Below, one piece after another: positions 1-8,662 of a stretch of DNA of 64,000 nt. The position numbers and the translations under genes are program-made. The notes beneath the pieces are model-generated. The model ran no database searches. It was not told the DNA's origin and worked only from the letters and a program-made list of their open reading frames with translations. Positions within the stretch are counted from its first letter, which is position 1. Each line of letters opens with the position of its first letter. This DNA comes from Chitinophaga sancti. GTDB taxonomy: Bacteria; Bacteroidota; Bacteroidia; Chitinophagales; Chitinophagaceae. The stretch covers positions 4,490,001 to 4,554,000 of the forward strand of contig NZ_CP139247.1 of the NCBI RefSeq assembly GCF_034087045.1, read 5' to 3'.

Positions 1-285
1 CTGGATGCCATCGGTATGGCCGGGGACCTGACCATCTACGGGAAAAGAGAAAATGTGCTGCTGATCAGGGATAATAATAACAAAAAAGAATTTATTCGTT
101 TTGATCTGAATAACAGTAATACCTTCCAGTCTCCGTATTTTTACCTTCGTCAGGGCGACGTGGTATATGTGGAACCCAGCAAATCAAGGGTTGCAGCCAC
201 TGATTCCAGACAGGTACGCAGAATTACCATTCTTACTTCTGTGTTGACGCTGCTGGTGGTTATTATATCCAGGATCAATTTATAA
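1..285 (+). CDS. Polysaccharide export outer-membrane protein, Wza/SLBB type (C-terminal part)
   Basis: The reading frame is open from the first base of the window, so only the C-terminal ~94 residues are present and the true start lies upstream; the ATG at 16 is internal. The fragment reads as the end of an SLBB (soluble ligand-binding beta-grasp) domain, with the phrases GMAGDLTIYGKR and GDVVYVEPSKS. It ends in a hydrophobic helix (TILTSVLTLLVVIISRI), the C-terminal membrane-spanning helix usual in Bacteroidota versions. Family knowledge: these proteins form the outer-membrane channel for capsule or exopolysaccharide export and pair with a Wzc-type copolymerase. That partner follows 18 nt downstream. 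This is the upstream edge of the long polysaccharide operon. The family call is firm; which subfamily cannot be seen from the fragment. Confidence 0.85.
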   Translation: MDAIGMAGDLTIYGKRENVLLIRDNNNKKEFIRFDLNNSNTFQSPYFYLRQGDVVYVEPSKSRVAATDSRQVRRITILTSVLTLLVVIISRINL

Positions 286-303
286 ATTTTCTATTTTTTT
301 TAT

Positions 304-2703
304 ATGCATCATAACGGGAACAATTTTCAGCCAAATCCTATTCCCTCTACAGGTATTAATGAAGAGAGCAGTGAGAACGGCGTGGATCTAAGAAAGCTTA
401 TTGACAAATTCATTTCTAACTGGTACCTTTTTTTCATCTTCCTGGTCATCTGTATTGCAATGTCGTGGGTGTATATCCGCTATACGACACCAGAATATAA
501 AGTGCAGGCCAAGATCCTGATCCAGGACGATAAGAAAGGAGGGGATATACCCGGTAAAGAGCTTTTTCAGGAACTACAGCTTTTCTCCAGCAAGAGCAAC
601 GTAGATAATGAAGTAGAGATCCTGAAGTCCCGTTCCCTTATGCAGCGTGTAGTGCAGGACCTGCAACTCTATACCAGCATTACCGCCGAAGGTCATATTA
701 AACGTAGTGAACTGTATGGCAACTCCCCGTTCTATATGACCTGGGTACACCTGAAAGATTCCCTTCGCGCTGTCAAATATACCATCAAACCAGTAGCTGA
801 CGTAACAAAATTTTCCCTTACACCTGGCAAATCCAGTAATACCATTACTGCTGCCTGGGGAGATACTATGCACCTGAATGAAGGTGACCTGGTAATGAGG
901 AGAAATGTCAACTATGCATTTGAAGGTACCTATACAATAGATATGACATCTTTAGATCAGGCTGTGGAAGACTACCAGCGCATGATCGACGTGTCTATCC
1001 CCAATAAACAGGTGAGCACCATTGACCTGAAACTGGATACCAAAGTCCCGGTGAAAGGAGAAACCATCCTTAACCGTTTTATCGACGAGTACCTGAAGGC
1101 CAGTATAGACGATAAGAACAGAATAGCAGATAGTACTATTGCATTCATTGATAACAGATTGGTGATAGTCGGGCAGGAGTTGAGCGGCGTGGAAAAAGAA
1201 ATTCAGAATTTCAAGCAGAGCAACGAACTGACTGACCTGACCGAACAATCTAAATTGCTAGTATCCGGTACAGGGGATTTCCTCAAACAGCTGACCGACC
1301 TCCAGGTAAAACTGAGCGTGGTTAAATCACTGGAAGAGTACCTGAACGACGGTAAAAACAGTAAAAGAGTAGTGCCATCAGCGCTGGTAGTAGAAGATCC
1401 TACCTTTGCCGGCATCATTGAACGCTACAATATGCTGCAACTGGAAAGGGAAAGACAATTGCTGTCCAGCACTGAGTCTAACCCGCTGGTCAAAAATATC
1501 GATAACCAACTGGCAGGTTTACGTCAGGACCTTTCAGCGAACGTAGCTTCTGTTAGAAAAAGTATTGAAGTAAGCATTCAGTCATTACAAACCCATTCAG
1601 GCGACCTGTCTCAGAAAATCAGGAAAGTGCCTGCACAGGAACGTATCTTCCTCGACTATTCCAGACAGCAATCCATCAAACAGGAATTATACCTGTTCCT
1701 CTTACAGAAGCGTGAAGAGACTGCCATTTCCAAGTCATCCAACATGGCTACTGCCAGGGTGATTGACCATGCGAAAACAGTAGCCCGTCCATTCAGACCT
1801 AAACGTTCACTCGTGTACCTGATCGGATTTTTACTGGGCCTGGTATTCCCTTCTCTGATCATCTACCTGAAAGAATCGCTCAGTACCCGTATCACGCGCA
1901 AGGCAGATATCACTGGTAGTACAGCAGTTCCGATCCTTTCTGAGATCGGTCACTTCGAAGGTGGTGAAATGGTGATTGTACAACGTGATTCTGTAACCCC
2001 ATTGGCAGAACAGTTCCGCGCAGCACGTACCAACCTCCAGTTCGTACTTTCCGGTGCTACAGACAAGGTGATCCTTATGACTTCCAGTATGAGTGGTGAA
2101 GGTAAATCGCTTATCGCTACCAACCTGGCCGCTGTATTATCCATCTCTGGTAAGAAAGTGGTGCTGATGGAACTTGATTTAAGAAAGCCCAAAATTTCCA
2201 CCTACCTGGGATTGAAAAACTTCTCCGGGTTTAGTACTTATATAATTGGTAAGACCAGCTATGAAGAGCTGATCCAACCTTCCGGCTTTAATGATAACTG
2301 TTTCGTGATTAGTTCGGGTCCTATTCCACCTAATCCAGCCGAGTTGTTACTCCAGGAAAAGGTAGTTCAACTGTTTGAAAGATTACGTCAGGAATTTGAC
2401 TATGTGATCATTGATACTGCACCAATCGGTCTGGTGACAGATGCGCAGTTGCTGGCAAGATATGCAGATGCGACTATCTATGTCGTACGACAGAACTATA
2501 CCTTCAAGCAACAGCTGCAGATCGTAAATGACCTGTACCAGCAGCACAAAATGCCGAAACTGAACATCGTGGTGAATGATGTGCGTAAAGGTGATAGAAA
2601 CGGTTATGGTTACGGTTACGGATATGGTTATGGCTATGGCTACAACGTGTCTGAAACGGAAAGACCATTATTATCTAAACTGACAAAAAAAATCAGGAAA
2701 TAA
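304..2703 (+). CDS. wzc: Wzc-type polysaccharide copolymerase with C-terminal tyrosine autokinase
   Basis: The 799-residue inner-membrane protein has the full single-chain layout of a BY-kinase copolymerase. An N-terminal transmembrane helix (about residues 40-60) precedes a Wzz domain, then a long periplasmic coiled-coil region, a second transmembrane helix (about 504-522), and a cytoplasmic kinase domain. Walker A is SGEGKS near residue 597, Walker A' is LMELDLRKPK near 620-630, and Walker B is YVIIDTAP near 700. The tail carries seven Gly-Tyr units at 767-780, the expected autophosphorylation cluster. Family knowledge: cycles of tyrosine phosphorylation control chain length and export with Wza. 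The gene sits between the Wza fragment and the nonulosonate genes. The cognate phosphatase is probably the PHP-type protein at 30733-31494. Function of the family is certain; the polymer it handles is inferred from the neighbours. Confidence 0.93.
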   Translation: MHHNGNNFQPNPIPSTGINEESSENGVDLRKLIDKFISNWYLFFIFLVICIAMSWVYIRYTTPEYKVQAKILIQDDKKGGDIPGKELFQELQLFSSKSNVDNEVEILKSRSLMQRVVQDLQLYTSITAEGHIKRSELYGNSPFYMTWVHLKDSLRAVKYTIKPVADVTKFSLTPGKSSNTITAAWGDTMHLNEGDLVMRRNVNYAFEGTYTIDMTSLDQAVEDYQRMIDVSIPNKQVSTIDLKLDTKVPVKGETILNRFIDEYLKASIDDKNRIADSTIAFIDNRLVIVGQELSGVEKEIQNFKQSNELTDLTEQSKLLVSGTGDFLKQLTDLQVKLSVVKSLEEYLNDGKNSKRVVPSALVVEDPTFAGIIERYNMLQLERERQLLSSTESNPLVKNIDNQLAGLRQDLSANVASVRKSIEVSIQSLQTHSGDLSQKIRKVPAQERIFLDYSRQQSIKQELYLFLLQKREETAISKSSNMATARVIDHAKTVARPFRPKRSLVYLIGFLLGLVFPSLIIYLKESLSTRITRKADITGSTAVPILSEIGHFEGGEMVIVQRDSVTPLAEQFRAARTNLQFVLSGATDKVILMTSSMSGEGKSLIATNLAAVLSISGKKVVLMELDLRKPKISTYLGLKNFSGFSTYIIGKTSYEELIQPSGFNDNCFVISSGPIPPNPAELLLQEKVVQLFERLRQEFDYVIIDTAPIGLVTDAQLLARYADATIYVVRQNYTFKQQLQIVNDLYQQHKMPKLNIVVNDVRKGDRNGYGYGYGYGYGYGYNVSETERPLLSKLTKKIRK
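2602..2643 (+). repeat. Hexanucleotide tandem repeat encoding seven Gly-Tyr units
   Basis: Seven imperfect GGNTAY hexamers in a row lie in the 3' end of the Wzc-type kinase gene. They encode an uninterrupted (Gly-Tyr)7 tail. Because the unit is six bases, gain or loss of units would keep the frame and change the number of phosphorylatable tyrosines. Confidence 0.85.
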
Positions 2704-2711
2704 ATAAAACA

Positions 2712-3710
2712 ATGGATTTAAAGGGTAAAAAGGTACTGGTAACCGGAGCTGATGGCTTTATTGGTAGTCATCTGGTAGAACGCTTGCTGGATGAAGGATG
2801 TAAAGTAAAAGCATTTGTTTATTATAACTCTTTTAACAGCTGGGGATGGCTTGATTCATTTCCAAAAGAGAAATTAGCACAACTCGAGGTATTTGCAGGT
2901 GATGTACGTGATCCAAATGGGGTACGTACTGCTATGAAAGATATCGATATTGTCTTTCATCTTGCCGCCCTTATCGCGATCCCTTTTAGCTACCATTCAC
3001 CTGACTCCTATATCGATACCAATGTAAAAGGTACGCTGAACATTGTGCAGGCAGCCAAAGACCTGGGTACCGCCCGGGTACTGGTTACCAGTACGTCGGA
3101 GGTGTATGGTACTGCCCAGTATATTCCGATTGATGAGAAACATCCCCGTCAACCTCAATCACCTTACTCTGCTTCCAAGATCGGTGCTGACTGTATTGCA
3201 GAATCTTTCTACAGAAGCTTTGACCTGCCACTCACGATCGTAAGACCATTCAATACTTTTGGTCCACGTCAGTCTGCACGTGCGGTGATACCTACTATCA
3301 TTACACAGCTGTTGAACGGTAAGGAAGAAATTAAGCTGGGTGACCTGATCCCTACACGTGATTTATTGTTTGTGAAAGATACAGCCAACGGTTTCGTGGA
3401 AATCGCGAAGAGCGATAAACTGATCGGTCATGACTGTAATATCGCTACACAATCTGAAATTTCAGTAGGCGATCTGGCACAGGAGCTGATCAACCAGATC
3501 AATCCGAATGCAAAAATCGTGACTGATAATGAGCGCTTAAGACCTGAGAAATCTGAAGTGTTCCGTTTGTACGGTGCGAATGCAAAGATCCAGGAGTATA
3601 CAAACTGGAAACAGCAGTATAGCCTGAAAGATGGTCTGGCTGATACGATAGAGTGGTTTAAGGACAAAGAAAATTTAAAGCAGTATAAAGCCGATATATA
3701 CAATATATGA
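2712..3710 (+). CDS. legB: LegB-type NDP-HexNAc 4,6-dehydratase (extended SDR)
   Basis: The 332-residue protein is an extended short-chain dehydrogenase/reductase. It has the NAD-binding GADGFIGSHL motif near residues 12-21, a STSEVYG segment, and the catalytic YSASK (YxxxK) motif. The N-terminal wording (VKAFVYYNSFNSWGWLD) matches the LegB group of retaining 4,6-dehydratases rather than PseB. In the Campylobacter legionaminic acid route LegB converts GDP-GlcNAc to the 4-keto-6-deoxy intermediate, which LegC then aminates. The stop codon overlaps the start of the next gene, an aminotransferase, in an ATGA junction, which supports coupled expression. GDP rather than UDP as the carrier is inferred from the PtmE homologue at 7613-8659. 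Confidence 0.85.
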   Translation: MDLKGKKVLVTGADGFIGSHLVERLLDEGCKVKAFVYYNSFNSWGWLDSFPKEKLAQLEVFAGDVRDPNGVRTAMKDIDIVFHLAALIAIPFSYHSPDSYIDTNVKGTLNIVQAAKDLGTARVLVTSTSEVYGTAQYIPIDEKHPRQPQSPYSASKIGADCIAESFYRSFDLPLTIVRPFNTFGPRQSARAVIPTIITQLLNGKEEIKLGDLIPTRDLLFVKDTANGFVEIAKSDKLIGHDCNIATQSEISVGDLAQELINQINPNAKIVTDNERLRPEKSEVFRLYGANAKIQEYTNWKQQYSLKDGLADTIEWFKDKENLKQYKADIYNI

Positions 3711-4840
3711 TACCGTTATCTGTGCCAAACCTGGCGGGAAATGAATGGAAATATGTGAAAGATTGCCTGGATACAAACTGGGTGTCTTCAGTAGGTAGTT
3801 ATGTAAATCAGTTCGAAGAAATGTCGGCCGCCTTTACCCATACCAAAAAGGCGATAGCGACCAGCAATGGTACTGCTGCACTACATATCAGTCTGTTGCT
3901 GGCAGGTGTTAAACAGGGAGACCTGGTGGTATGTCCGAACATCACATTTGTAGCACCTGTAAACGTTATCAAATATCTGGGAGCAGATCCTGTATTGATA
4001 GATGTGGATGCCTACACCTGGCAGTTGGATGTAAACCTGTTGGAAAGTTTTCTGAGTAATAACTGTGACCTGGAAGATGACGGTGTTTATCACAAAGATA
4101 GCGGCAAGAGAGTAAGTGCCATCGTACCGGTGCATGTACTGGGCAATATGGTGGATATGGAGCAGTTAATGTCCTTATCAAAGAAGTTTAATATCCCTGT
4201 TGTGGAAGATGCTACGGAAGCACTGGGGTCTACCTATCACGGTCAGCCGGCGGGTTCTATGGGGCTGTTTGGATGCCTGAGTTATAATGGTAATAAAATT
4301 ATCACTACCGGTGGTGGTGGTATGATCCTCACGAATGATGAGGAGTTGGGCAAAAAGGCAAAACACCTTACTACACAGGCTAAGTCAGACCCAATGGAAT
4401 ATTTTCATGATGAAGTTGGTTACAACTACCGTCTTGTAAATATTCTGGCGGCGATGGGCGTAGCACAGATGGAACAGCTGCCTGGTTTTATCGAAAGAAA
4501 AAGAGTTATTGCGGCATTATATAATGAAGGGCTGAAAGATATACCGGGCTTTATGCCCCAGGTGCTCACAGAGGGTGTAGTAGCTAACTGCTGGCTGTAT
4601 ACAGCGGCGTTTTCCAACAGTAGGGGATTGCTGCAATTCCTGAATCAGAACAGTGTTCAGACACGTCCGTTCTGGGTGCCTATGAACAGGCTGCCAGCAT
4701 TTGCAAATGATATTTATTATTCAGAAGCCGATATCAGTAATATGGTATATGAGCAATGCCTGAGTCTTCCATGTTCGACAAATATTACTGACGACGAAGT
4801 GAAGACGGTCATTGCAAAAATAAAGGAGTTCTATGCCTAA
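3707..4840 (+). CDS. legC: LegC-type PLP-dependent sugar aminotransferase
   Basis: The 377-residue protein belongs to the DegT/DnrJ/EryC1 (aspartate aminotransferase fold I) family of sugar aminotransferases. Visible signatures are an early SNGTAAL segment that binds PLP phosphate, VEDATEALGS containing the PLP-ring aspartate, and NGNKIITTGGGG, whose lysine should be the Schiff-base residue. In the legionaminic acid pathway this enzyme aminates C4 of the keto sugar produced by LegB. It overlaps legB by 4 nt and legH by 8 nt. Related aminotransferases make other 4-amino sugars such as bacillosamine, so the substrate assignment rests on the complete gene set around it. Length is normal and no defects are visible. 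Confidence 0.87.
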   Translation: MIPLSVPNLAGNEWKYVKDCLDTNWVSSVGSYVNQFEEMSAAFTHTKKAIATSNGTAALHISLLLAGVKQGDLVVCPNITFVAPVNVIKYLGADPVLIDVDAYTWQLDVNLLESFLSNNCDLEDDGVYHKDSGKRVSAIVPVHVLGNMVDMEQLMSLSKKFNIPVVEDATEALGSTYHGQPAGSMGLFGCLSYNGNKIITTGGGGMILTNDEELGKKAKHLTTQAKSDPMEYFHDEVGYNYRLVNILAAMGVAQMEQLPGFIERKRVIAALYNEGLKDIPGFMPQVLTEGVVANCWLYTAAFSNSRGLLQFLNQNSVQTRPFWVPMNRLPAFANDIYYSEADISNMVYEQCLSLPCSTNITDDEVKTVIAKIKEFYA

Positions 4841-5468
4841 GCAGTCCCTGATACTGATAGGAGGCGGTGGTCACTGCAAATCCGTTCTGGAAGTGATCCG
4901 TACTTCAGGTAAATGGCACGTAGCAGGCATACTGGACAGAAGGGAACTGATAGGCACAAATGTATTGGATCAAAAGATCATTGGAACAGATGATGAACTG
5001 GATGCGTACATCGCAGCAGGTCATCATTTTTTGATTACCATTGGCCAGATAAAAAGTGCACAACCAAGACAACGTATTTTTGAATCGCTGCTGGCCAAAG
5101 GTGCTCCTATTGCAACGGTGATTGCTGATGAAAGAGGGGTATCTGCATATGCAGCGATTGGTGCAGGTACGGTTATTCATCACCGGGTATCTGTGAATGC
5201 AGATGTTATGATCGGGCAAAACTGCATCATCAACACGGGCGCAAATGTAGAACACGACTGTCGTATTGGTGATCATACGCATATTTCCACGGGTGTATTA
5301 CTGAATGGTAATGTGGTGGTAGGAGATACATGCATGCTGGGCACAGGCAGTATCGTATCGCATGGTGTGCAGATAGCAGCACATACCATTGTAGGCGCCG
5401 GCTCCCTTGTTATCAGGGATATCACCGTTCCCGGTACATATGTAGGTGTTCCCTGCAAAAAAATATAG
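4833..5468 (+). CDS. legH: LegH/PglD/NeuD-type sugar O/N-acyltransferase
   Basis: The 211-residue protein starts with a small nucleotide-sugar-binding domain (LILIGGGGHCKSVLEVI). It continues as a left-handed beta-helix of hexapeptide repeats, seen as successive I-G-x-x-x-x-I segments such as IGAGTVIHH and IGQNCIINTGANVEHDCRIGDHTHI. The histidine in VEHDC is the usual catalytic base of PglD/NeuD acyltransferases. Placed right after LegC, it is expected to transfer an acetyl group from acetyl-CoA to the new 4-amino group, giving the diacetamido sugar that LegG hydrolyses. The start at 4833 overlaps the end of legC by 8 nt, and legI follows 2 nt after the stop. A second family member closes the operon at 21092-21631, so exact division of labour is not certain. 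Confidence 0.82.
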   Translation: MPKQSLILIGGGGHCKSVLEVIRTSGKWHVAGILDRRELIGTNVLDQKIIGTDDELDAYIAAGHHFLITIGQIKSAQPRQRIFESLLAKGAPIATVIADERGVSAYAAIGAGTVIHHRVSVNADVMIGQNCIINTGANVEHDCRIGDHTHISTGVLLNGNVVVGDTCMLGTGSIVSHGVQIAAHTIVGAGSLVIRDITVPGTYVGVPCKKI

Positions 5469-5470
5469 AG

Positions 5471-6490
5471 ATGAAAAAAGTAATAATCATAGCCGAAGCC
5501 GGTGTGAATCATAATGGTAGCATGGAAAATGCTTTCAGACTGATCGAAGCGGCAGCAGTGGCAGGTGCGGATTATGTAAAATTCCAGACTTTCAAAGCCG
5601 CAAAACTGGTGAGTAAAACCGCTCAGCAGGCCGAATACCAAGAAAAGAATATGGGGGGTAAATCAACCCAGTTCGAAATGCTGAAAAAACTGGAAATCAC
5701 CGAAGAACAGCATTATTTGTTAAAAGCCCACGCGGAGAAAAATAATATCCGCTTCCTCAGCACCGGGTTTGACGAAGAGAGTGTAGATTTCCTGGACAAT
5801 CTTGGGATAGACCTCTTCAAAGTACCTTCCGGTGAAATCACCAACTATCCTTACCTGAAGCATATCGCGGCCAAAAAGAAGCCGGTGATACTGTCTACAG
5901 GCATGACTACCCTCGGAGAAATTGAAAATGCAGTGAATGTACTGTTGGATAATGGAATTCCTAAACAGCATATCCAGATCCTGCATTGCAATACTGAATA
6001 TCCTACACCGATGAAGGATGTAAACCTGCGTGCCATGAACACGGTTAAGGTGGCCTTTGGGGTAGGAGTAGGTTATTCTGATCATACGCTGGGTATTGAA
6101 GTTCCCCTGGCGGCAGTGGCATTAGGCGCTGAAGTGATCGAAAAACACTTTACGCTGGATAAAGAGATGGAAGGACCGGATCACAAAGCTTCTTTAAATC
6201 CGGTAGAACTACAGCAGATGGTAAGCGGCATCCGCAATGTGGAACTGGCCATGGCAGGAGATGGTTATAAGCAACCCAGCGAGAGTGAAAAGAAGAATAT
6301 GGCCGTGGCGAGAAAGAGCATTCACCTGAATAAAGAGCTTGCACAGGGCACGGTAATCACAGAAAAAGATCTGTTGATGATACGCCCGGGTGACGGAATT
6401 TCACCATTTGAAATGGATAAAATTGTTGGCCGTAAGGCAGGTAAAGACTTACCGGCATTTCATAAACTCAGTTGGTCTGATATCGCATGA
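5471..6490 (+). CDS. legI: LegI/NeuB-type nonulosonic acid synthase (legionaminate synthase)
   Basis: The 339-residue protein is a NeuB-family synthase. It opens with IIAEAGVNHNGS and contains the barrel signatures KFQTFKA, VPSGEITNYPYL, STGMTTLGEI, HCNTEYPTP and EKHFTLD, followed by a C-terminal SAF (antifreeze-like) domain of about 60 residues. NeuB enzymes condense a six-carbon amino sugar with phosphoenolpyruvate to form a nine-carbon nonulosonic acid. Flanking LegB, LegC and LegG genes point to 2,4-diacetamido-2,4,6-trideoxymannose as substrate and legionaminic acid as product. The ATG at 5471 was chosen because the reading frame upstream of it overlaps legH and encodes unrelated sequence. 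The stop overlaps legG by ATGA. Confidence 0.9.
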   Translation: MKKVIIIAEAGVNHNGSMENAFRLIEAAAVAGADYVKFQTFKAAKLVSKTAQQAEYQEKNMGGKSTQFEMLKKLEITEEQHYLLKAHAEKNNIRFLSTGFDEESVDFLDNLGIDLFKVPSGEITNYPYLKHIAAKKKPVILSTGMTTLGEIENAVNVLLDNGIPKQHIQILHCNTEYPTPMKDVNLRAMNTVKVAFGVGVGYSDHTLGIEVPLAAVALGAEVIEKHFTLDKEMEGPDHKASLNPVELQQMVSGIRNVELAMAGDGYKQPSESEKKNMAVARKSIHLNKELAQGTVITEKDLLMIRPGDGISPFEMDKIVGRKAGKDLPAFHKLSWSDIA

Positions 6491-7599
6491 GAGTAGCTAT
6501 TTTGACAAGTTCCAGGGCGGATTACGGAATATACAAACCGCTGATCAAAGCGTTGTACGCAGATGATTTTTTTCAGCCTGCCATCATTGCTTTTGGTACA
6601 CATTTGTCTGCCTGTCATGGGCAGACGGTGAAGGCGATTGAGCAGGACGGATACAAGGTGGACTATAGAATAGCTTCGATGCTGCTAACAGATGATGATG
6701 CATCTATTTCTACGGCGATTGGACTGACCACCATCCGCTTTGCAGATTTCTGGCAGGCACACGCTGCAGAATTTGATATTGTATTTTGCCTGGGTGACCG
6801 CTATGAGATGTGTGCGGCTGTGGTGGCTGGCCTCAGCTTTGGGGTGAAATTTGCACATCTGCATGGTGGCGAAACAACTTTAGGCGCTATTGACAATGTA
6901 TTCAGGCATACCATCACTATGGCATCGCATTTGCATTTTGTTGCCACCGATGTGTTTGCTGAAAGAGTATACACCTTACTGGACGATCAGCAGGCCAACG
7001 TGACGGTTACCGGCGCCCTGAGCCTGGATAATCTCAGCAGCCTTCCCTTATTGAACAAAAGGGCATTCAACGACAAATGGAATATTGACCTGGATATACC
7101 TTCTATTTTGATCACCATCCATCCGGAAACGGTGGGCGCAGATCAGAATATCATCCATTTGCTGGAAGTGCTGGGAGCACTGGAAACACTGGCATCCACG
7201 TATCAGCTGGTGATCACTATGCCAAATGCAGATACCAATGGCAGTGTGTTTCGCCAGGCATTTCAGACAATCGGACAAGCTAATTCGGAAAAGATAAAAC
7301 TGATAGAAAATTTTGGTACCCAAAGCTATTTTTCCTGCATGCAACACGCAAGTATGCTCCTGGGAAATACCAGCAGCGGTATCATAGAAGCAGCCTCTTT
7401 TAATAAATATGTCATTAACCTGGGCGACAGGCAGAAAGGCAGACTGGCAGGTAGTAATGTACTACATGTACCATTCAGCAAAACTGCCATGCTGGAAGCG
7501 GTTAACCTCGCCGCAAAAGCAGGACCTTACACAGGTGAGAATATTTATTTTAAGGGCGGAGCAGCAGAAAGGATTATACATACCCTTAAGCAGCTTTAA
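6487..7599 (+). CDS. legG: LegG/NeuC-type hydrolysing UDP/GDP-sugar 2-epimerase
   Basis: The 370-residue protein belongs to the non-phosphorylating, hydrolysing branch of the UDP-GlcNAc 2-epimerase family. Signatures are the N-terminal TSSRADYGIYKPLIKAL, FCLGDRYEM, FAHLHGGETTLGAIDN, ITIHPETV, and LLGNTSSGIIEA near the C-terminus. NeuC-type enzymes both invert C2 and release the nucleotide, yielding the free amino sugar that NeuB-type synthases use. This step separates legionaminic and neuraminic acid routes from the pseudaminic acid route, which uses the unrelated PseG, so the gene is key to the pathway call. It overlaps legI by 4 nt and is followed after 13 nt by the CBS-nucleotidyltransferase. 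Confidence 0.9.
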   Translation: MRVAILTSSRADYGIYKPLIKALYADDFFQPAIIAFGTHLSACHGQTVKAIEQDGYKVDYRIASMLLTDDDASISTAIGLTTIRFADFWQAHAAEFDIVFCLGDRYEMCAAVVAGLSFGVKFAHLHGGETTLGAIDNVFRHTITMASHLHFVATDVFAERVYTLLDDQQANVTVTGALSLDNLSSLPLLNKRAFNDKWNIDLDIPSILITIHPETVGADQNIIHLLEVLGALETLASTYQLVITMPNADTNGSVFRQAFQTIGQANSEKIKLIENFGTQSYFSCMQHASMLLGNTSSGIIEAASFNKYVINLGDRQKGRLAGSNVLHVPFSKTAMLEAVNLAAKAGPYTGENIYFKGGAAERIIHTLKQL

Positions 7600-7612
7600 A
7601 CCTCAAAAAGTT

Positions 7613-8659
7613 ATGGCAGATTACAAAAAACACCTAATAAACCAGGACGCAACGCTGATGGAAGGACTGGCACGACTAAATGTGCTGGCCAGTGATACAA
7701 TTTTATTTGTAGTAGATGAAGATGACAAATTAGTTGGCTCACTAACGGATGGAGATATTCGCAGAGGTTTGCTCAGAGGCTTGCAGCTTGATAGCTATGT
7801 GCGTGATTTCATTGCCAAACCCCCAAAGATCATTCAAAAAGGGAAGTATACCGCTGAACAGATCATTGAGTACAGGAAGAATAATCTGAAGATCATTCCT
7901 GTGGTAGACAGCGAAGGCCGTATACAGAATATTGTGAACTTCCGTTACCACCGTTCCTACCTGCCTGTAGATGCCATCATCATGGCAGGCGGCAGGGGAG
8001 AGCGCCTGAAACCACTGACTGATAACACACCTAAACCGTTATTGAAAGTAGGTGATAAACCTATTATCGAATATAATATTGACAGACTCGTGAGCTATGG
8101 TATTGACGATATATGGGTGTCTGTACGCTACCTGGGCGAGCAGATTGAAGCGCACCTGAAAGATGGCAGTGAAAAAGGTGCTACTATTAAATACATATGG
8201 GAAGATACCCCGTTAGGTACGATCGGCGCGGTTTCCAAAATCAGGGAATTAAGCCAGGACTATGTGCTGGTGAGTAATTCAGACCTGCTCACTGACCTGA
8301 ACTACGAAGACTTTTTCCTGGACTTCATTGCCAAAGATGCCATGCTTTCTATAGTGACGATTCCATACCATGTAGAAGTGCCTTACGCAGTGCTGGAAAC
8401 AGATGAATCAAATGTACGCTCTTTCAAAGAGAAGCCTACTTATACATATTATTCCAATGGAGGCATTTACCTGATGAAAAGGGAATGCCTGCACCTGATT
8501 CCCGAAGGTGGATTTTTTAATGCCACTGACCTCATGGAAGCATTGATTTCAAGAGGAGATAAGGTGGCATCTTATCCGTTACATGGGTACTGGCTGGACA
8601 TTGGTAAACATGAAGATTTCAAAAAGGCACAGGAAGACATTAAATATATCCGATTTTAG
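7613..8659 (+). CDS. ptmE: PtmE-type sugar-1-phosphate guanylyltransferase with N-terminal CBS pair
   Basis: The 348-residue protein joins two domains. The first ~115 residues form a CBS-domain pair (ILFVVDEDDKLVGSLTDGDIRRGLL and LKIIPVVDSEGRIQNIV). From about residue 123 there is a nucleotidyltransferase domain with the signature IIMAGGRGERLKPLT and then PKPLLKVGDKPI. This CBS-plus-NTP_transferase layout is that of Campylobacter PtmE, which makes GDP-glucosamine from glucosamine-1-phosphate for legionaminic acid synthesis. The pattern SNSDLLTDLNYED looks like the metal-binding aspartate region. The start at 7613 was preferred because upstream in-frame sequence overlaps legG and has no family resemblance. 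The CBS pair may sense an adenine or guanine nucleotide; that is inference. Confidence 0.83.
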   Translation: MADYKKHLINQDATLMEGLARLNVLASDTILFVVDEDDKLVGSLTDGDIRRGLLRGLQLDSYVRDFIAKPPKIIQKGKYTAEQIIEYRKNNLKIIPVVDSEGRIQNIVNFRYHRSYLPVDAIIMAGGRGERLKPLTDNTPKPLLKVGDKPIIEYNIDRLVSYGIDDIWVSVRYLGEQIEAHLKDGSEKGATIKYIWEDTPLGTIGAVSKIRELSQDYVLVSNSDLLTDLNYEDFFLDFIAKDAMLSIVTIPYHVEVPYAVLETDESNVRSFKEKPTYTYYSNGGIYLMKRECLHLIPEGGFFNATDLMEALISRGDKVASYPLHGYWLDIGKHEDFKKAQEDIKYIRF

Positions 8660-8662
8660 TAT

